Part shown: positions 31,996 through 43,078 of the stretch, in pieces
Numbering within the stretch: the first letter of the stretch is position 1
Layout of the letters: every line of letters begins with the position of its first letter
Assembly: GCA_032622095.1 (NCBI GenBank)
Contig: CP136065.1
Location: forward strand, 94,433,343 to 94,497,342
Direction of reading: 5' to 3'
DNA from: Siphonodentalium dalli
Lineage: Eukaryota > Mollusca > Scaphopoda > Gadilida > Siphonodentaliidae
DNA length: 64,000 bases
The notes under the pieces: model-generated
What the model was told of the DNA's origin: nothing
Databases searched by the model: none
What the model saw: only the letters and a program-made list of their open reading frames with translations
Program-made: the position numbers and the translations under genes

Positions 31996-33133
31996 TAGTG
32001 ATGCGGACCGGGCCGGACCACCTTGGGTGGTCCGATCCACTGCCAAGGCAGTCCAGTCCGGTCCGGTCCAGGCCATTCCGGTCCGGTACACATGCCTGGA
32101 CCGGTCCAAAACGGTCCGGTCCACCTATAGTAGGCTATATGTTAATGAATTCTCTGTTTTCTCAAAGTTTTTACTCTATATAGTACAAACTATAAGGTTA
32201 CTGAGTTCAGTGCATTGCAATGAGTTCATATATGTTAAAACATACATTGTTTGCCGAGTGTATGCATCATTGTCTGTCTCTGGTGGGATATACTGGGAAC
32301 GATGCACGATAATAGTATTTCTAGTAATGCGAACATGCACTAATTCAATGTATTGGACAGATATATAGCTAGGGCCAGAATGTGTTATAACCAATCTAAC
32401 ATGGCACTCAACTGATCGTATGTATGATTCGTATCATATTTATTTTCATTAAATTGAAATTTAAACGAAATAACTATACTGATGAAAATTATACAAATGT
32501 GTACTAATATGACTACTACATTAATATTGGAGTCTTGGAGATTGTGATTGCTGATTGTATAGTCCTGACAATTACAGTTATACACCTAAGTACAACTATA
32601 CTATTGGATTAATGTGACTGTCTTGTGTATGTACTATGTAATGTGGTGTGCATGGTTCTTCGATAATTATAACTGTGAAAAACAATAGAATACTCGATTC
32701 GATATCCATCCAAATTGATTAGTTGATGCCATGTTACACTGTTTATGACAAATAGTTCCATACGCATTCAGTTGCATGTTTGTCGCATTGATAGGGTGCT
32801 ACATAGACTGTTGGCCAGTGTTACACTAACACATTTTAAGGAAAGTGACATGTACAAAGTACATCTATACATTGTTTTCGTGGCATCAAACGTTTAATAG
32901 ATATTAACCACTTGAATGTGTCAATACATCGTTGCTAATTGATATGACGGCAAATACGCAATAATATTCGCGATAGTTTATTATAACTGAAGTAAAATAG
33001 TGGACCGGACCGGAGAGTACCGGACCGGCAGCAAAAAGCAGTCCGGTCCAGTGACAACCGGTCCGGAACGGACCGCGGTCCACCCCTGGACCGCGGACCG
33101 GACCGGTCCAAAGCGGTCCGGTCCGCATCACTA
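31996..33133. mobile_element. hAT MITE with GC-rich iteron ends
   Basis: Termini TAGTGATGCGGACCGG / CCGGTCCGCATCACTA; exact 8-bp target duplication CAAGGAAT at 31988-31995 and 33134-33141. 1138 bp. Both ends carry clustered GGTCCGGTCC words in inverted arrangement (32000-32125 and 33000-33125); the centre is AT-rich without a transposase. Confidence 0.95.
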
Positions 33134-33235
33134 CAAGGAATATACTATGTAGTTCAGTATGTAAGTATCTTATTATGGAATATGTATTTTCTATTTGAAA
33201 ATGTTATTTTTATATCAGATTAAATGAGTGTATAT

Positions 33236-34477
33236 TAGTGCTGGGACGGTTGGGTTTTTTTCCTAACCGGTTAACCACGGGCATTAACCTAATCATAACT
33301 GATTAACTGAGACCATCATTACCCTAAGTACGAGATTGAATACACTGGTCACTATATCAGCAAAACAAGTGTTTATTACACGTCCCGGACACATTGATAT
33401 ACATGCGATCACAAACGATGTCTTGGTCGTACAATGCAGGCCCGTTATGGCGATCAAATAGTGGTAAATGTGTATAAATTAATTCAGTTTTGAGCCCAAA
33501 TAAACTCAAATATAATATATATTGGTAGTGCGCTAGTATATCGATGTTTACGGGAGTTCCGCGCCGCATAAACAACGCTTGCTTGCAAAACCTTCAGCGA
33601 CGAAATATAGTTTCTTCCTCGTGTATATCCCGGGCACGATTAGCCCAAACATGTGTACTACAAGGTACTGAAGGTAGGTATACTGTTGTTTAGTAATGTT
33701 TACTAGTGTCTGGGTATAGGTAGGTATGTATTAATCACAGTGGCTCCACGATGTTACTTCAATTATTTAATAAACAAATTCAAACAAAATTAAATCGTTG
33801 TGATTCATTACACAAGCCCCAGTCAGTGTTTAGGAAATAAAGTTATCAAACACATCACTATACTCCGAGTTCCCACTCCCAATAGGCCTGTGTGTATTTT
33901 CTGGTTGTGCGACTTCATATTGGATGTTGATCCAGAATAAACGAATCGCGTTCGGCAGGCCTTGCATTCCGCCCAGTTCTTCTTTTTTTTGCGTCATCTT
34001 CAATTAGGACTAAATGTCCCCAAACGTTCAATTTCCGTTTTTGTAGGTCTTCTATCATCGCTTTGAGACGAACTAATGGTAATGACAAAGGGAGGGGGCA
34101 GTTTCAAGAAAACAGACATACTATTGATGACGTAGTAAAAGTCTAGATTGCTTTGATGTATGCCGCGGTGCGCGTGCAGCCGGAATCAAGTGTAGTTGTT
34201 GGTTTCATGTCTAGAAAAGCCGCCGGTGATCAAACGGGCTTGTGTTGTGGGGTATATGAATACACAATCAACTTTCCAAATCACTTCTAAGCGGCTTCTT
34301 ATTACTTACTCTCATTACTTAAACTTCCGTAAATGATTTCGGCAACATTTACACGGAGTACTACGATGATAGTACGATCGTTATCAATAGTACGGTTATC
34401 CGGTTGTGGCCTCCTCCAACCGGTTGACACGCGTAACCGAACCGTAACCAGATATCTGGACAACCATCCCAGCACTA
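33236..34477. mobile_element. Second hAT MITE
   Basis: Ends TAGTGCTGGGACGGTTG / CAACCATCCCAGCACTA; target copies GTGTATAT (33228-33235) and ATGTATAT (34478-34485), 7 of 8 identical. 1242 bp with no transposase. The relative at 42200-42839 shows the uninterrupted site (AATGAGTTTATATGCAT). Confidence 0.93.
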
Positions 34478-34940
34478 ATGTATATGCAATACAAAGTTCT
34501 TTTTTTTTTACTATTACTAGACAAGGGAAGCTATCAGGAACCATGCTTACAATGTGCACAAAAAAGATATAAAATCCTTCCTCTCTCATTGATTCAGATA
34601 AAAAATTGTCTGAGACTCAAATATTTTTGTTTTGGCCTTAGATACTAGTTTTACATCGTCTGATCTCTAAAGCATAATTAATTCAATTCAGATATATACC
34701 TGATATTCCAATGGTTGACTGTAGTATCTCATAGTGTTTGTCGAAAGAGTATTTGTATTGTGTTTGTAATCATCGAATTGAAAATTATTTGTATTTTAAG
34801 CAAATACGTAGGCATGCAATGTAATTGGCTCATCTCTTGTTCATTGAGACATAATGTTTGTTTTTTTTAGCTGGGAGTGATTTACTTAGACACCAATATA
34901 TAATTCTGAATGTGATCTGCATGTTTCTTTTGCTTTTCAG

Positions 34941-35057
34941 ATTGTTTGACTAAGGAAGGTTGCAAAAAGAAGGACTCATTCTGGCATGATGGCTGTAGTG
35001 TATATCAGTGTGCAGATAATGGTGGTGATGAAGTCTATACTACTCTCGTTAGAGATG
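34941..35057 (+). CDS. Exon 5: VWC-like cysteine module
   Basis: Acceptor TGCTTTTCAG precedes 34941; the donor is GTTAGT at 35058. It is 117 nt, phase 1-1. The peptide begins DCLTKEGCKKKDSFWHDGC and continues SVYQCADNGGDE: C-x5-C ... W ... C-x4-C, the clearest example of the module. Its last 58 nt and donor are the first unit of a six-unit array. Reading past the donor meets TAG at once (GAT GGT TAG), so this donor has to be used for the frame to continue. Confidence 0.85.
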
Positions 35058-35635
35058 GTTAGTTTTATATTTAAATTGAGTCCTGCTACAGTAGTGCTCA
35101 CAAACGCTGTATTGTATATCAGTGCACAGATAATGGAGATGGTGAGGTCTATACTAATTTTGTCGTTAGAGATGGTTAGTTTCATATTTAAATTTATTCC
35201 TGCCTCAACAGCACTCACGAAGGCTGTATTTAAATCTGTATATATGCCGGTGGTGATGAAGTCTTTTCTACTCTCGTTAGAGAAGGTTAGTTTCATATTT
35301 AAATTGAGTCCTGCTACAGTAGTGCTCACAAACGCTGTATTGTATATCAGTGCACAGATAATGGAGATGATGAAGTCTATACTTATTTCGTCGTTAGAGA
35401 TGGTTAGTTTCATATTTAAATTTATTCCTGCCTCAGCAGCACTCACGAAGGCTGTATTTAAATCTGTATATATGACGGTGGTGATGAAGTCTATACTACT
35501 CTCGTTAGAGAAGGTTAGTTTCATATTTAAATTTAGCCCTGCCTCAGTGGCGCTCACGAAGGCTGTATTGTGTATCAGTGTACAGATGATGATGGTGATG
35601 AAGTCTATACTAATATAGTTTCATATTTGTTCCCT
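35000..35635 (+). repeat. About 114-bp array amplifying the exon 5 3' end and donor
   Basis: There are six units, the last partial, starting at about 35000, 35113, 35231, 35341, 35459 and 35570. Each contains a copy of the exon segment VYQCxDNGxxEVYT..., the donor GTTAGT and 50 nt of intron. Units 2+3 match units 4+5, giving a higher-order dimer. Units 2 and 4 keep a translatable exon piece with one extra codon; units 3 and 5 have a diverged start. None has an acceptor directly before it. Confidence 0.92.
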
Positions 35636-35640
35636 GTTAG

Positions 35641-36080
35641 CCATTACATCTTCAAATGACACCTATCTGAATTTCCAGTTGTGCTTAAATTGGAGATTGA
35701 GTTTTCAACTCTTTGAAAGTTCTGTAAAACTTTTTGATAGGTTCAGTTTGGGTAATAGAGGAGGTGCCGAGAACACGTTAATTTTATTTATAATAAGACT
35801 ATTGTTTTTCTTCTCCCAATACCATTATAGTAATGTGATCATTTCCCGAACATCGGATCAGCTACAGTTTGATCTGATGTCATACCACCCTTCTCTCTCT
35901 CTCGCATATTGCGCATGCACATATCCATAAAAAGCCTATTTATTAAAAGACTATTTATTATACAAAAATATTTCCTTGTTTACTCTTGTTACTAGTGACC
36001 TACATGGGGTTTCATTTCTTAATTCATGACAGATATTGTGCTTTTTAAATAAAAAGCATGTCATATAACAAACCTGTTAT
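35641..36080. other. Intron 5, no gene
   Basis: AT-rich intron between the exon 5 array and a foldback at 36081. No supported gene or RNA. Confidence 0.5.
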
Positions 36081-36234
36081 TGCTGCAGTGAATTTATCTG
36101 GGGTTCTTATCATGTCTCGTTTGAAGAGGTCAGATTGCTGCATCAGACTTTACGCCTGCAGCAATTCATTTGATCCAGCAACCTGACCTCTTCAACTCCA
36201 TGTCATACTTCGCCCAGATCAATTCACTCCAGCA
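36081..36234. mobile_element. Foldback MITE before exon 6
   Basis: Inverted arms: TGCTGCAGTGAATT / AATTCACTCCAGCA, TTGAAGAGGTCAG / CTGACCTCTTCAA and TTGCTG / CAGCAA. It ends 45 bp before exon 6. Confidence 0.7.
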
Positions 36235-36279
36235 CTAACATGTATTTATTTGGCATAAAAGATGATTAACTCTTCACAG

Positions 36280-36585
36280 AACACATAATGCGTTGGCCGA
36301 GGGGCAAGTATGGAATACTGGAGTCCGACACGGGATGCCCTGATGACGGAGACTCTGATTGGATGACTGGCTCTATTCTTCACTACGGCAATGGCTCTAA
36401 TGATTGGTCATTTGAGTTTAACTTAGGAGGGAATTACACAGAAGCATTTTTCAACCATACGTTCTGTATCCATGACGACAGCCTTGCAGGCTCATCTGCA
36501 GATCTGGAGGAGGAGGATATGTCATACGATACATTTTGGGAGCCTGGGTGGTATTGTGTGATGAAGGTTGGGCAGTGTGCTAAAG
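36280..36585 (+). CDS. Exon 6: ApeC domain, first part
   Basis: Acceptor TCTTCACAG precedes 36280, donor GTAAGC follows 36585; it is 306 nt, phase 1-1. The translation carries the ApeC opening MRWPRGKYGILESDTGCP, then W-x2-G, an FNHTFCIHDD segment, and the second signature WEPGWYCVMKVGQCAKG. An acidic stretch (DLEEEDMSYD) lies between them. ApeC domains occur in apextrins and ApeC-containing proteins of cnidarians, molluscs, echinoderms and amphioxus. Some amphioxus members are reported to bind bacterial cell-wall muropeptides; function here is inferred. Three NxS/T sites (NGSN, NYTE, NHTF) suit a secreted protein. Confidence 0.94.
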
Positions 36586-36638
36586 GTAAGCAGATTGATT
36601 GATTTTTATTTTGATAATATGATCAGCATTGTATAGAT

Positions 36639-36781
36639 GATATTACTTGGTTTGTTTGATATTAGGCCCGATATCAGCCCGAGGTAACCTCATATCAGCC
36701 TGAGACCGAAGGTCAAATGCTGATATGAGGTTACTGATGGCTGATATCAGGCCAATAATATCAAATCAACCAAGTAATATC
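36639..36781. mobile_element. Foldback MITE in intron 6
   Basis: Inverted ends GATATTACTTGGTTTGTTTG / ATCAAATCAACCAAGTAATA, with inner arms GGTAACCTCATATCAGC / GCTGATATGAGGTTAC. Loop GACCGAAGGTC. Confidence 0.85.
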
Positions 36782-36972
36782 CTATTTATTATTTAGATCG
36801 CCTCTTAGTAACTTTTAAATGATTGACGTCACAAAAATATATATATCTACACATTATTTAGCAGTGAGATAGAGTTATGGCATGTCGTAAAACCGTATTA
36901 CTCAGAATTGTGATGTCGTAAAGTGATATTACTTGGATTGATGATGTCATAAAATTATATTACTTGGTTTAA

Positions 36973-37102
36973 CCCTTTCAGTGCCAAGTCCGAATTTTGT
37001 ATCAACCCATATTTCCTTGATAATTTTTCAAATTTATTGATTATAATAATGTGATACATTGAAGGAAAGAGCTCTTAGAAATCGGACTTGGCACTGAAAG
37101 GG
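36973..37102. mobile_element. Short TTAA-type MITE
   Basis: Ends CCCTTTCAGTGCCAAGTCCG / CGGACTTGGCACTGAAAGGG after TTTAA at 36968; the right flank reads TTAC. About 130 bp, piggyBac-like ends. Confidence 0.8.
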
Positions 37103-37679
37103 TTACGGGCAAATTGAAGCGATATTCACCTTGTTCAATAACAATCAGTTCTGGGGAAATTAAAAAACATGTGTATACATTACAAAGATAAAAACATTAC
37201 AAAAGATACATACAGTCATACATTGAGTAGAGTTGAAATTTGAATAAGGACGTATTTATGTAGGCTTGTTAGAGGTTGTAAAAGTGGTAGCTTTAAAGAA
37301 GAGAGGTGGTGGGCTGTCGGGTCGTAAATAGGACAATTGATGACACAAAAAAGTCCCATAAGGGACTTATTTCCATTATGGTCCCTAAATGTCTCCCGGC
37401 AATATGAGAGTGTATGATACAAAATTTGTTAGGACATAGTTGTCAATTAAAGAGTTGAAGCTGGAATGTCATTCCTTTACCACAGAAATTGGGTTTGTTA
37501 ACATTTACATATAGCTATATATATATAAAATAGTAATTGTGATTTTTCTCCCAGACCCCTGGACCGATATCAACCAATTTTGGTGTGGTGACTCAGGTTA
37601 CCATGGCAGAGATTATATTGGTGTTAGTTTTTAAAACTTTTGATTTAAACATTTTTAATTAAATAAATAATAATAAAAT

Positions 37680-37930
37680 AAATTAAATTGAGCAAAGAGC
37701 TCAATCTAAAAAAAAAAAATTAGCTGCCACTGAATAAAGGCTTTATCTAAGATCAAAATGTGTGCTGAGCACACACAGTTTCGATGCTTAATAATGGCTT
37801 CCAAAGGGAGCCTGTTTCAGCTAGTAGTATATAAAATTTAACATAAATTAAATCAGTATAAAGAAGGCGGAGAACAGTGTTGTGTGGCACTACTGGAGGA
37901 AAAGGGATGAGAAGACGATGGTACCGTAGA
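37680..37930 (+). repeat. Dispersed repeat, unknown class
   Basis: Shares GAGCAAAGAGCTCAATCTAA, GATCAAAATGTG, GAATAAAGG and CCAAAGGGAGCCTGTTTCA with 63735-63925. No ends identified. Confidence 0.7.
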
Positions 37931-38077
37931 GACGGCAAACCAAATTTAAATAAATAAATGAATACATTGAGGATATTGCTATAATATCAATAATAGCTAC
38001 ATCCACTTCATTTTCTATAGTATTTGCCATCAGGTTTGAACAATTTAATGTCTTATGTTTTGATCTGAAATGTCACA

Positions 38078-38228
38078 CAAGCCTTGAAATAGTGTGCCTG
38101 TCATTTGCAGAATGAGGTCCCCAGAGGGTGAATTTAGTGATGCTAGCCCGCTATGCGGGGTAGCATCACTAAATTCACCCTCTGGGGACCTCATTCTGCA
38201 AATGACAGACACCCTATTTCAAGGCTTG
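38078..38228. mobile_element. Foldback element, single-hairpin copy
   Basis: Ends CAAGCCTTGAAATAG / CTATTTCAAGGCTTG; near-perfect palindrome with AGAATGAGGTCCCCAGAGGG. Flanks ATGTCACA and ATGCCACA (7 of 8 identical) suggest an 8-bp target duplication. Unlike 29503 and 63086, it has one hairpin, not two. Confidence 0.9.
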
Positions 38229-38824
38229 ATGCCACACCTGAATCAACATCACGCAGTTGAACATTTTGACAGGCCAAGGGAGAGGTAAGACATTCCCAAA
38301 CCACCTTGTGTCCACATCCTTGGTTATAAGTTATATGTATATCAATAGTTCTTTCATCTCAGATTTTAGTTGTCTGAATGGGTGGGGTTTGTCACATCAT
38401 TAGTATTGATGCACAATTTTCTGGAAGTCTTGCTTTGTCTCTGTTGGTTTGCTATGAGCACTTCTAATTGTTTTGAGTTTGTTTGGTCCTGAAATTTCTC
38501 AAAATCTTAAATATTGACATAATAGAGATGGATAAAGTGTTTGTCAATACTAATAATGCTGATGTTTGTGGTGGGATGGGTAATTGTGCAAAATTTCAAT
38601 GTTAATGAAGTTCCATTGTCTAAGATGCCTGATACACTCCTTTAATAGGCTGCCTTTAGCCTAAAGTTTAGGAAAAGAATCAACCCAAGTGCTGTCAACC
38701 TGATTTCATGTACACATTTCATGTACTGTAAATTTTGTTTCCCCTACAAATTGTTACATGCTACTAACACACACAGAAGTCTTGTCAGGCTTGGTAGTAC
38801 AGAAGAAAATGCAGTGTCCAGATA

Positions 38825-39037
38825 CAGTAATGCTCTATGTAATCAACCCCTTAACCACAGCAGAATTATGGGTAACTTTTCAGGATTTAGTCGGAAATAT
38901 GGCTTGTTGCCATTCATCGGAAAACTCTCGGGGAGAGCTTCCCGATGAATGGCAACAAGCCATATTTCCGACTAAATCCTGAAAAGTTACCCATAATTCT
39001 TCTGTGGTTAAGAAGTCGATTACTTAGAGCATAACTG
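38825..39037. mobile_element. Palindromic CAGTAATGC MITE
   Basis: TA-flanked, CAGTAATGCTCTA / TAGAGCATAACTG ends. The arms pair across GGATTTAGTCGGAAATATGG and the centre CTCTCGGGGAGAG. A TTAA-MITE remnant follows (39080-39170). Confidence 0.9.
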
Positions 39038-39279
39038 TATATAGGACTATGGTCGTTTGTTGAACTTATTATTTGAACATTTCCTAAGGGAACTTCTCGC
39101 CAATGAGTATTTATAAAGAAAGGGTTATTGTGGGGCTGAACATTCCCTGTGGGATAACTACTCATCAATGAGCATCTGAACAGCTGAACGTCTATACAAA
39201 TTGATGAATAATAAAGGGGCAGCAGACCACAGTGTCCCCTGAAAAAGTGGCAAGTCGATGCCGCTTTGTTGAAGAAATT

Positions 39280-39690
39280 AAAAAAAATGTTGAAATTTAC
39301 TAAGTTGAAAAGGGTTAATAACTCCGTAAAAAAATAATTCTTCCATCATCTATATACATGTTGCACATCTCCAATATGTGGGTAACAATACTCTGAAGTT
39401 TCAAATATCTACGATCAAAACTGTAGGAGGAGTTGATTACACCACGAAGGTACCCTCATACAGAAAATTATAAAAAATGCTGAAATTTTCTAAGTCAAAA
39501 AGGGTTAATAACTCCGTAAAAAAATAAAAAATTCTGTCATCTATATACATGTTGCACATCTTCAATATATGGGCAACAATATTCTGAAGTTTCAAATCTC
39601 TGGGATGAAATCTGTAGGAGGAGATGATTACACCATGAAGGTACTCAAAAGTGTGACGGACGGATGAACGGACGGACGGAGCCCGTTTCT
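39280..39690 (+). repeat. Two tandem units of about 190 bp plus GGAC-rich end
   Basis: Each unit has AAAAGGGTTAATAACTCCGT, CATCTATATACATGTTGCAC and TCTGTAGGAGGAG-like words. The end GACGGACGGATGAACGGACG is the complement of the GTCC-rich family. Confidence 0.85.
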
Positions 39691-39767
39691 ATAGTCGGGG
39701 GACAAAAATTAAGAAACAATTAGTAAAACTTACAACCCGCTTATTTCAGACAACCCACTTATTTCAG

Positions 39768-39986
39768 GTTTTCAAAATGGTTTCATTCGGATGAATGATA
39801 AATTGTCGGACACACAGACCAGGTCCTACACCGGCCGCCTGCCTGATGGATCATATCATTTAATGACAAAGTTTGAGTTCTGTTGCCGTAGAGATGGCTT
39901 GACAACAAAGCAGATTATACTACCGATGAGGAATCCTTTCATGCTGTTCATGGCAGAGGAAGCAAACGCTTGCCAAGAAGTCAGGG
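39768..39986 (+). CDS. Exon 7: ApeC domain, middle part
   Basis: Acceptor TTATTTCAG precedes 39768 and donor GTATGT follows 39986; it is 219 nt, phase 1-1. It encodes FQNGFIRMNDK, then GRLPDGSYHLMTKFEFCCRR and DG, then ILPMRNPFMLFM and CQEVRG. The order F-x2-G-x-I, LPDG-x-Y, FCCR-x-DG, LP-x3-PF and CQ-x-V-x-G is the diagnostic core of ApeC. An in-frame alternative acceptor-like AG lies 18 bp upstream (TTATTTCAG, 39743-39749 area), but the chosen site keeps the phase. It joins directly to exon 6 (..CAKG-FQNG..) as in known ApeC proteins. Confidence 0.95.
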
Positions 39987-40159
39987 GTATGTTGTTCTCC
40001 TTTGGAATATACTAAGATAATATTCATGTTTCGGCTAAAACAAAAATCTTTCTATGATTTCAGCTGTTTTCTATTTCTCTAGGGGCATCTTATGAGACAC
40101 AGGCGTTTCAAATGGTGATGAATTATAGTATTTTAATCATATTTTATGGCATAGATTGT

Positions 40160-40280
40160 TATTAAATATAGAATACACCCATAGTAGCCAAGAATAAAAA
40201 AAATTCACCACGAGTGGTATTGTGGTTACAATTCCACGAGTGGTGAATTTTTTTTATTCTCGGCTACTATGGGTGTATTT
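40160..40280. repeat. Palindrome with CACCACGAGTGG arms
   Basis: AATACACCCATAGTAGCC and TTCACCACGAGTGG pair with CCACGAGTGGTGAA and GGCTACTATGGGTGTATT. A related GTATAAA/TATACC family continues to about 41040. The rest of intron 7 (39987-43074) holds no recognised gene. Confidence 0.85.
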
Positions 40281-41472
40281 TGTTTATACCATAATTATCA
40301 TTCTTCGGTCGCTTCGTAAATGTATTGCTACTCTGTTGGTGACTGTTAACATGTATGTGCACCGAGTGACCCAAATATGTTAAGCTATCATGAATATGGG
40401 TCACGCATAGTACTACATATTTCTAGGAAATTCGGTGATCCGCCACTTTCTTGGGCATCAGTCAGCTGATGTGAACACACATTCAGATTTCCCACATTGC
40501 AGATACCATTAACAATCTATATGTTGTTGTCAAAATGTAAGCCGTCATTCGCTTTAAACACGGAAAGGCAGACGAACACGTGCGTTTGTTTTTGTTTACA
40601 TTTTCAACAGCTGTCGCCGACCTATATAAAACGTGTACTTTGTCAGTGCATCTAGCATAAAACATCTTTAAACTAACTTTAATATGTCATTTTTCGACAA
40701 ATAAACCCAGTAAATGGAATTGGATGGTATATATCTCTGTGTTTAGACCACTTATCACATTTCAGAGTGTTTTGAGTCAGAAAAATTGTGTATTTACTTC
40801 GCGAAGTGGGCATGACGAAAAATTGGGCTAAATTTCGACAGCGAGGTCACCAGAGGTCAAATGACGGGTCGTTCTACTATGGGTATAAACTTTTAACACA
40901 TAAAGTGCCGTTGAAAAATTTACACAACAGTAGAAATTTATACCAATAGTAGGAAACTTTATACCCACAGTAGGATGTAAAGATGAAATTTACAAAATAG
41001 GTGTTATACACACAGTAGCATAGCCAATTATGGTATAAAACCTTATATCAAGGCACTATCAAAAAAATAATCAGTGACTCGAAAATTAAGTGGGCCTTTA
41101 ATAAAATCTAACCTCTTTGCAAAAACATCTATTAGGTACACATTTTCTGTCTGATCATTCCCCAATCATGAGGTAATGTACATAAGCTGCCGCCATGAAT
41201 ATGATTTTCAGCTGGTTATGAGCATTTATTGTTTATATACAAACTTTCTGTACAGGATTTCTCCTTTGATTTCATAACACAGCATACGATCTTGACAATA
41301 ACATGCTATTTATGCGATATTTATGATTGGTATAAGAAGTCTGTCTATATTTTAATCTTGTGCTGTTTAATGAATGTGACTATATATATTTTAACAACAA
41401 TAATCACTGTGAACGCTATCCATATCTTCAAATATTTTAAGCGGTTTTAAAACGAAATAATGTCCTAATTTA

Positions 41473-41880
41473 AAGGTACTCAATCCGATCAGATGCTCCT
41501 AAATTACTATTTCTTTGGCTTCGGGGGTAAAAAATATTTGATTCAAGTCGAGGAACCCACCCATCAAAGCTCAGAGTGATTAGATATCGATGTTTGAACT
41601 TTGCGGTTTCTATTGTTTGTGGGCCACAAACTGATTGAAGCACGAGGGTCAAATGGACGGTCTTGCAGATAAAGATGGATATTATCCATCTTTATCTGCA
41701 AGATCGTCCATTTGACCTCGTATTTCTGGTAATCAAACAATTGAAATAACAAAATTCAAAAATCTATATCTGATCAATCTGAGTTTTGACGGGTGGTTTC
41801 CTTGACTCGAATCAAATATTTTTTACCCCTGAAGCTAAAGAAATAGTAATTTAGGAGCGTCTGATTGGATTGAGTACCTT
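41473..41880. mobile_element. Foldback MITE, 408 bp
   Basis: Long inverted arms from AAAGGTACTCAATCCGATCA at the left to GATTGGATTGAGTACCTTT at the right, with AAATTACTATTTCTTTGGCT matched on the other side. Centre: GATGGATATTATCCATC. A half copy is at 44440-44570. Confidence 0.9.
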
Positions 41881-42199
41881 TAATGACATATGCCTTGATT
41901 GTATGAACTGGAGCATTCCGTTCTCCCTATTGTCAAAAAAATTAGTCCTTAGTCAATTTACAGTTTCTCAGCCCTGCATGGTCCAAAAACCCTGTGCGTG
42001 CAACCTTTTTGTTCTCGTTTGATCTGTTGGAAAAAAATTATAATCAGTACAAAATAACTGTTAAGTTTTTATACAAACTGCTCATCAATGAGACCCGTTT
42101 CCTGATTAACAATCATTTTAATTACTGTAATTTGTAACCATGTACTAAAATGCGATGTTTTGCATTTGCTAACTCAATAAAAATGTGTCTGACACTTTA

Positions 42200-42839
42200 G
42201 GGCAAAAAAAAAAAAATTGGTTCTCAGGCCCCGCCGCATTGAATAAAAAGGGCGGCATTAGGCCTTTTTATTGCAATGCCTGATGTTATGACAAAAAAAC
42301 TAACGGAAAAAAAAATTTGAATTTTTTTTATTTTTTATTTTTATTTTTTTGTAACATGTAATGTGTTAAAAAGTGACTTGCAGGCTTACAACATGAAGTA
42401 GATGACTACAATTAAGAAAATGATTAGCTGATCCTCATGCTCTTCTTACAATTAGTCATTGTGAACAACTTACACTAATTGTAACTTTATACAATTGAAA
42501 GGCACAGGACTAAATTCAGGATCACATATTAGAATGGGGAGGTATCAGTTTTTAGACAACAATACAGTAGTTAATGTCAGGGGCATTATATATTGTTAGG
42601 TAATCCCAGTCATACACTGGTAGTACAATGTCATTTTTATATAAGACTAAATGAGTTTATATGCATAACAGTTCCCTCTACCTTTCTGGTTATTACTAGA
42701 CAGAGGAAGGTATCTTTGTCCATGCTTACTATGCGCAGAAAAAATAAAAATAAAAAATAAAAAATAAAAATAAAACCCTCCCTCCCTCATTGATTTGGAA
42801 AAACAAATTGCCCGAGAACCAAAACATTTTTTTTTGGCC
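42200..42839. mobile_element. 640-bp deletion relative of the 29811 element
   Basis: Ends GGGCAAAAAAA...TTGGTTCTCAGGCC and GCCCGAGAACCAAAAC...TTTTGGCC; TTA on both sides. It shares GAATAAAAAGGGCGGCATT-like left and CCATGCTTACTATGCGCA right subterminal regions with 29811-34637. It has no ORF and lacks both hAT insertions. Confidence 0.85.
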
Positions 42840-43078
42840 TTATTGGGTTATTTTTGTATGAAATAGATCACTTGGAATCTATCAACTAACTTTCTATATG
42901 TTTTAGAAATTATGGCCGCTGCCAACTGAAATTATACCCAGAGCTAGCTGATACAGAGGTGGAATTTTTTGTTGCCTTGTGAGATATAAAATAATAAATT
43001 AATTGCTGCGTTTGAATGTTTTCAAAATTTTTTGGCCTGAGAAATGGGAATTTGAGTGGTCTAATATTATCCTCTTAA

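Larger units (their letters stand above)
29811..34637 (+). mobile_element. 4.8-kb element with GGCC ends and TTA flanks
   Basis: Inverted ends: GGCCAAATAAAAAATATTAT then TTGAGTCTCAGAC at the left; GTCTGAGACTCAAATATTTT then TGTTTTGGCC at the right. TTA flanks both sides (29808-29810, 34638-34640). It inserted in a TTAA MITE remnant (CCCTTTCTTTACTAACCACT). It holds a decayed hAT/ZNF862-like ORF and two nested hAT MITEs. The 640-bp element at 42200-42839 is an internal-deletion relative with the same TTA flanks. Confidence 0.85.

Noticed and set aside
31775-32368. 197-codon ORF over the left end of the hAT MITE
   Set aside because: It crosses a defined transposon border and uses the GGTCCGGTCC iterons as codons.
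34986-35618. 210-codon plus and 193-codon minus ORFs across the exon 5 array
   Set aside because: Both are repeat by-products of the 114-bp units; the true exon frame stops at each donor.
41470-41752. 60- and 62-codon minus ORFs
   Set aside because: They lie in the arms of a foldback MITE and are mirrored by its own inverted copy.
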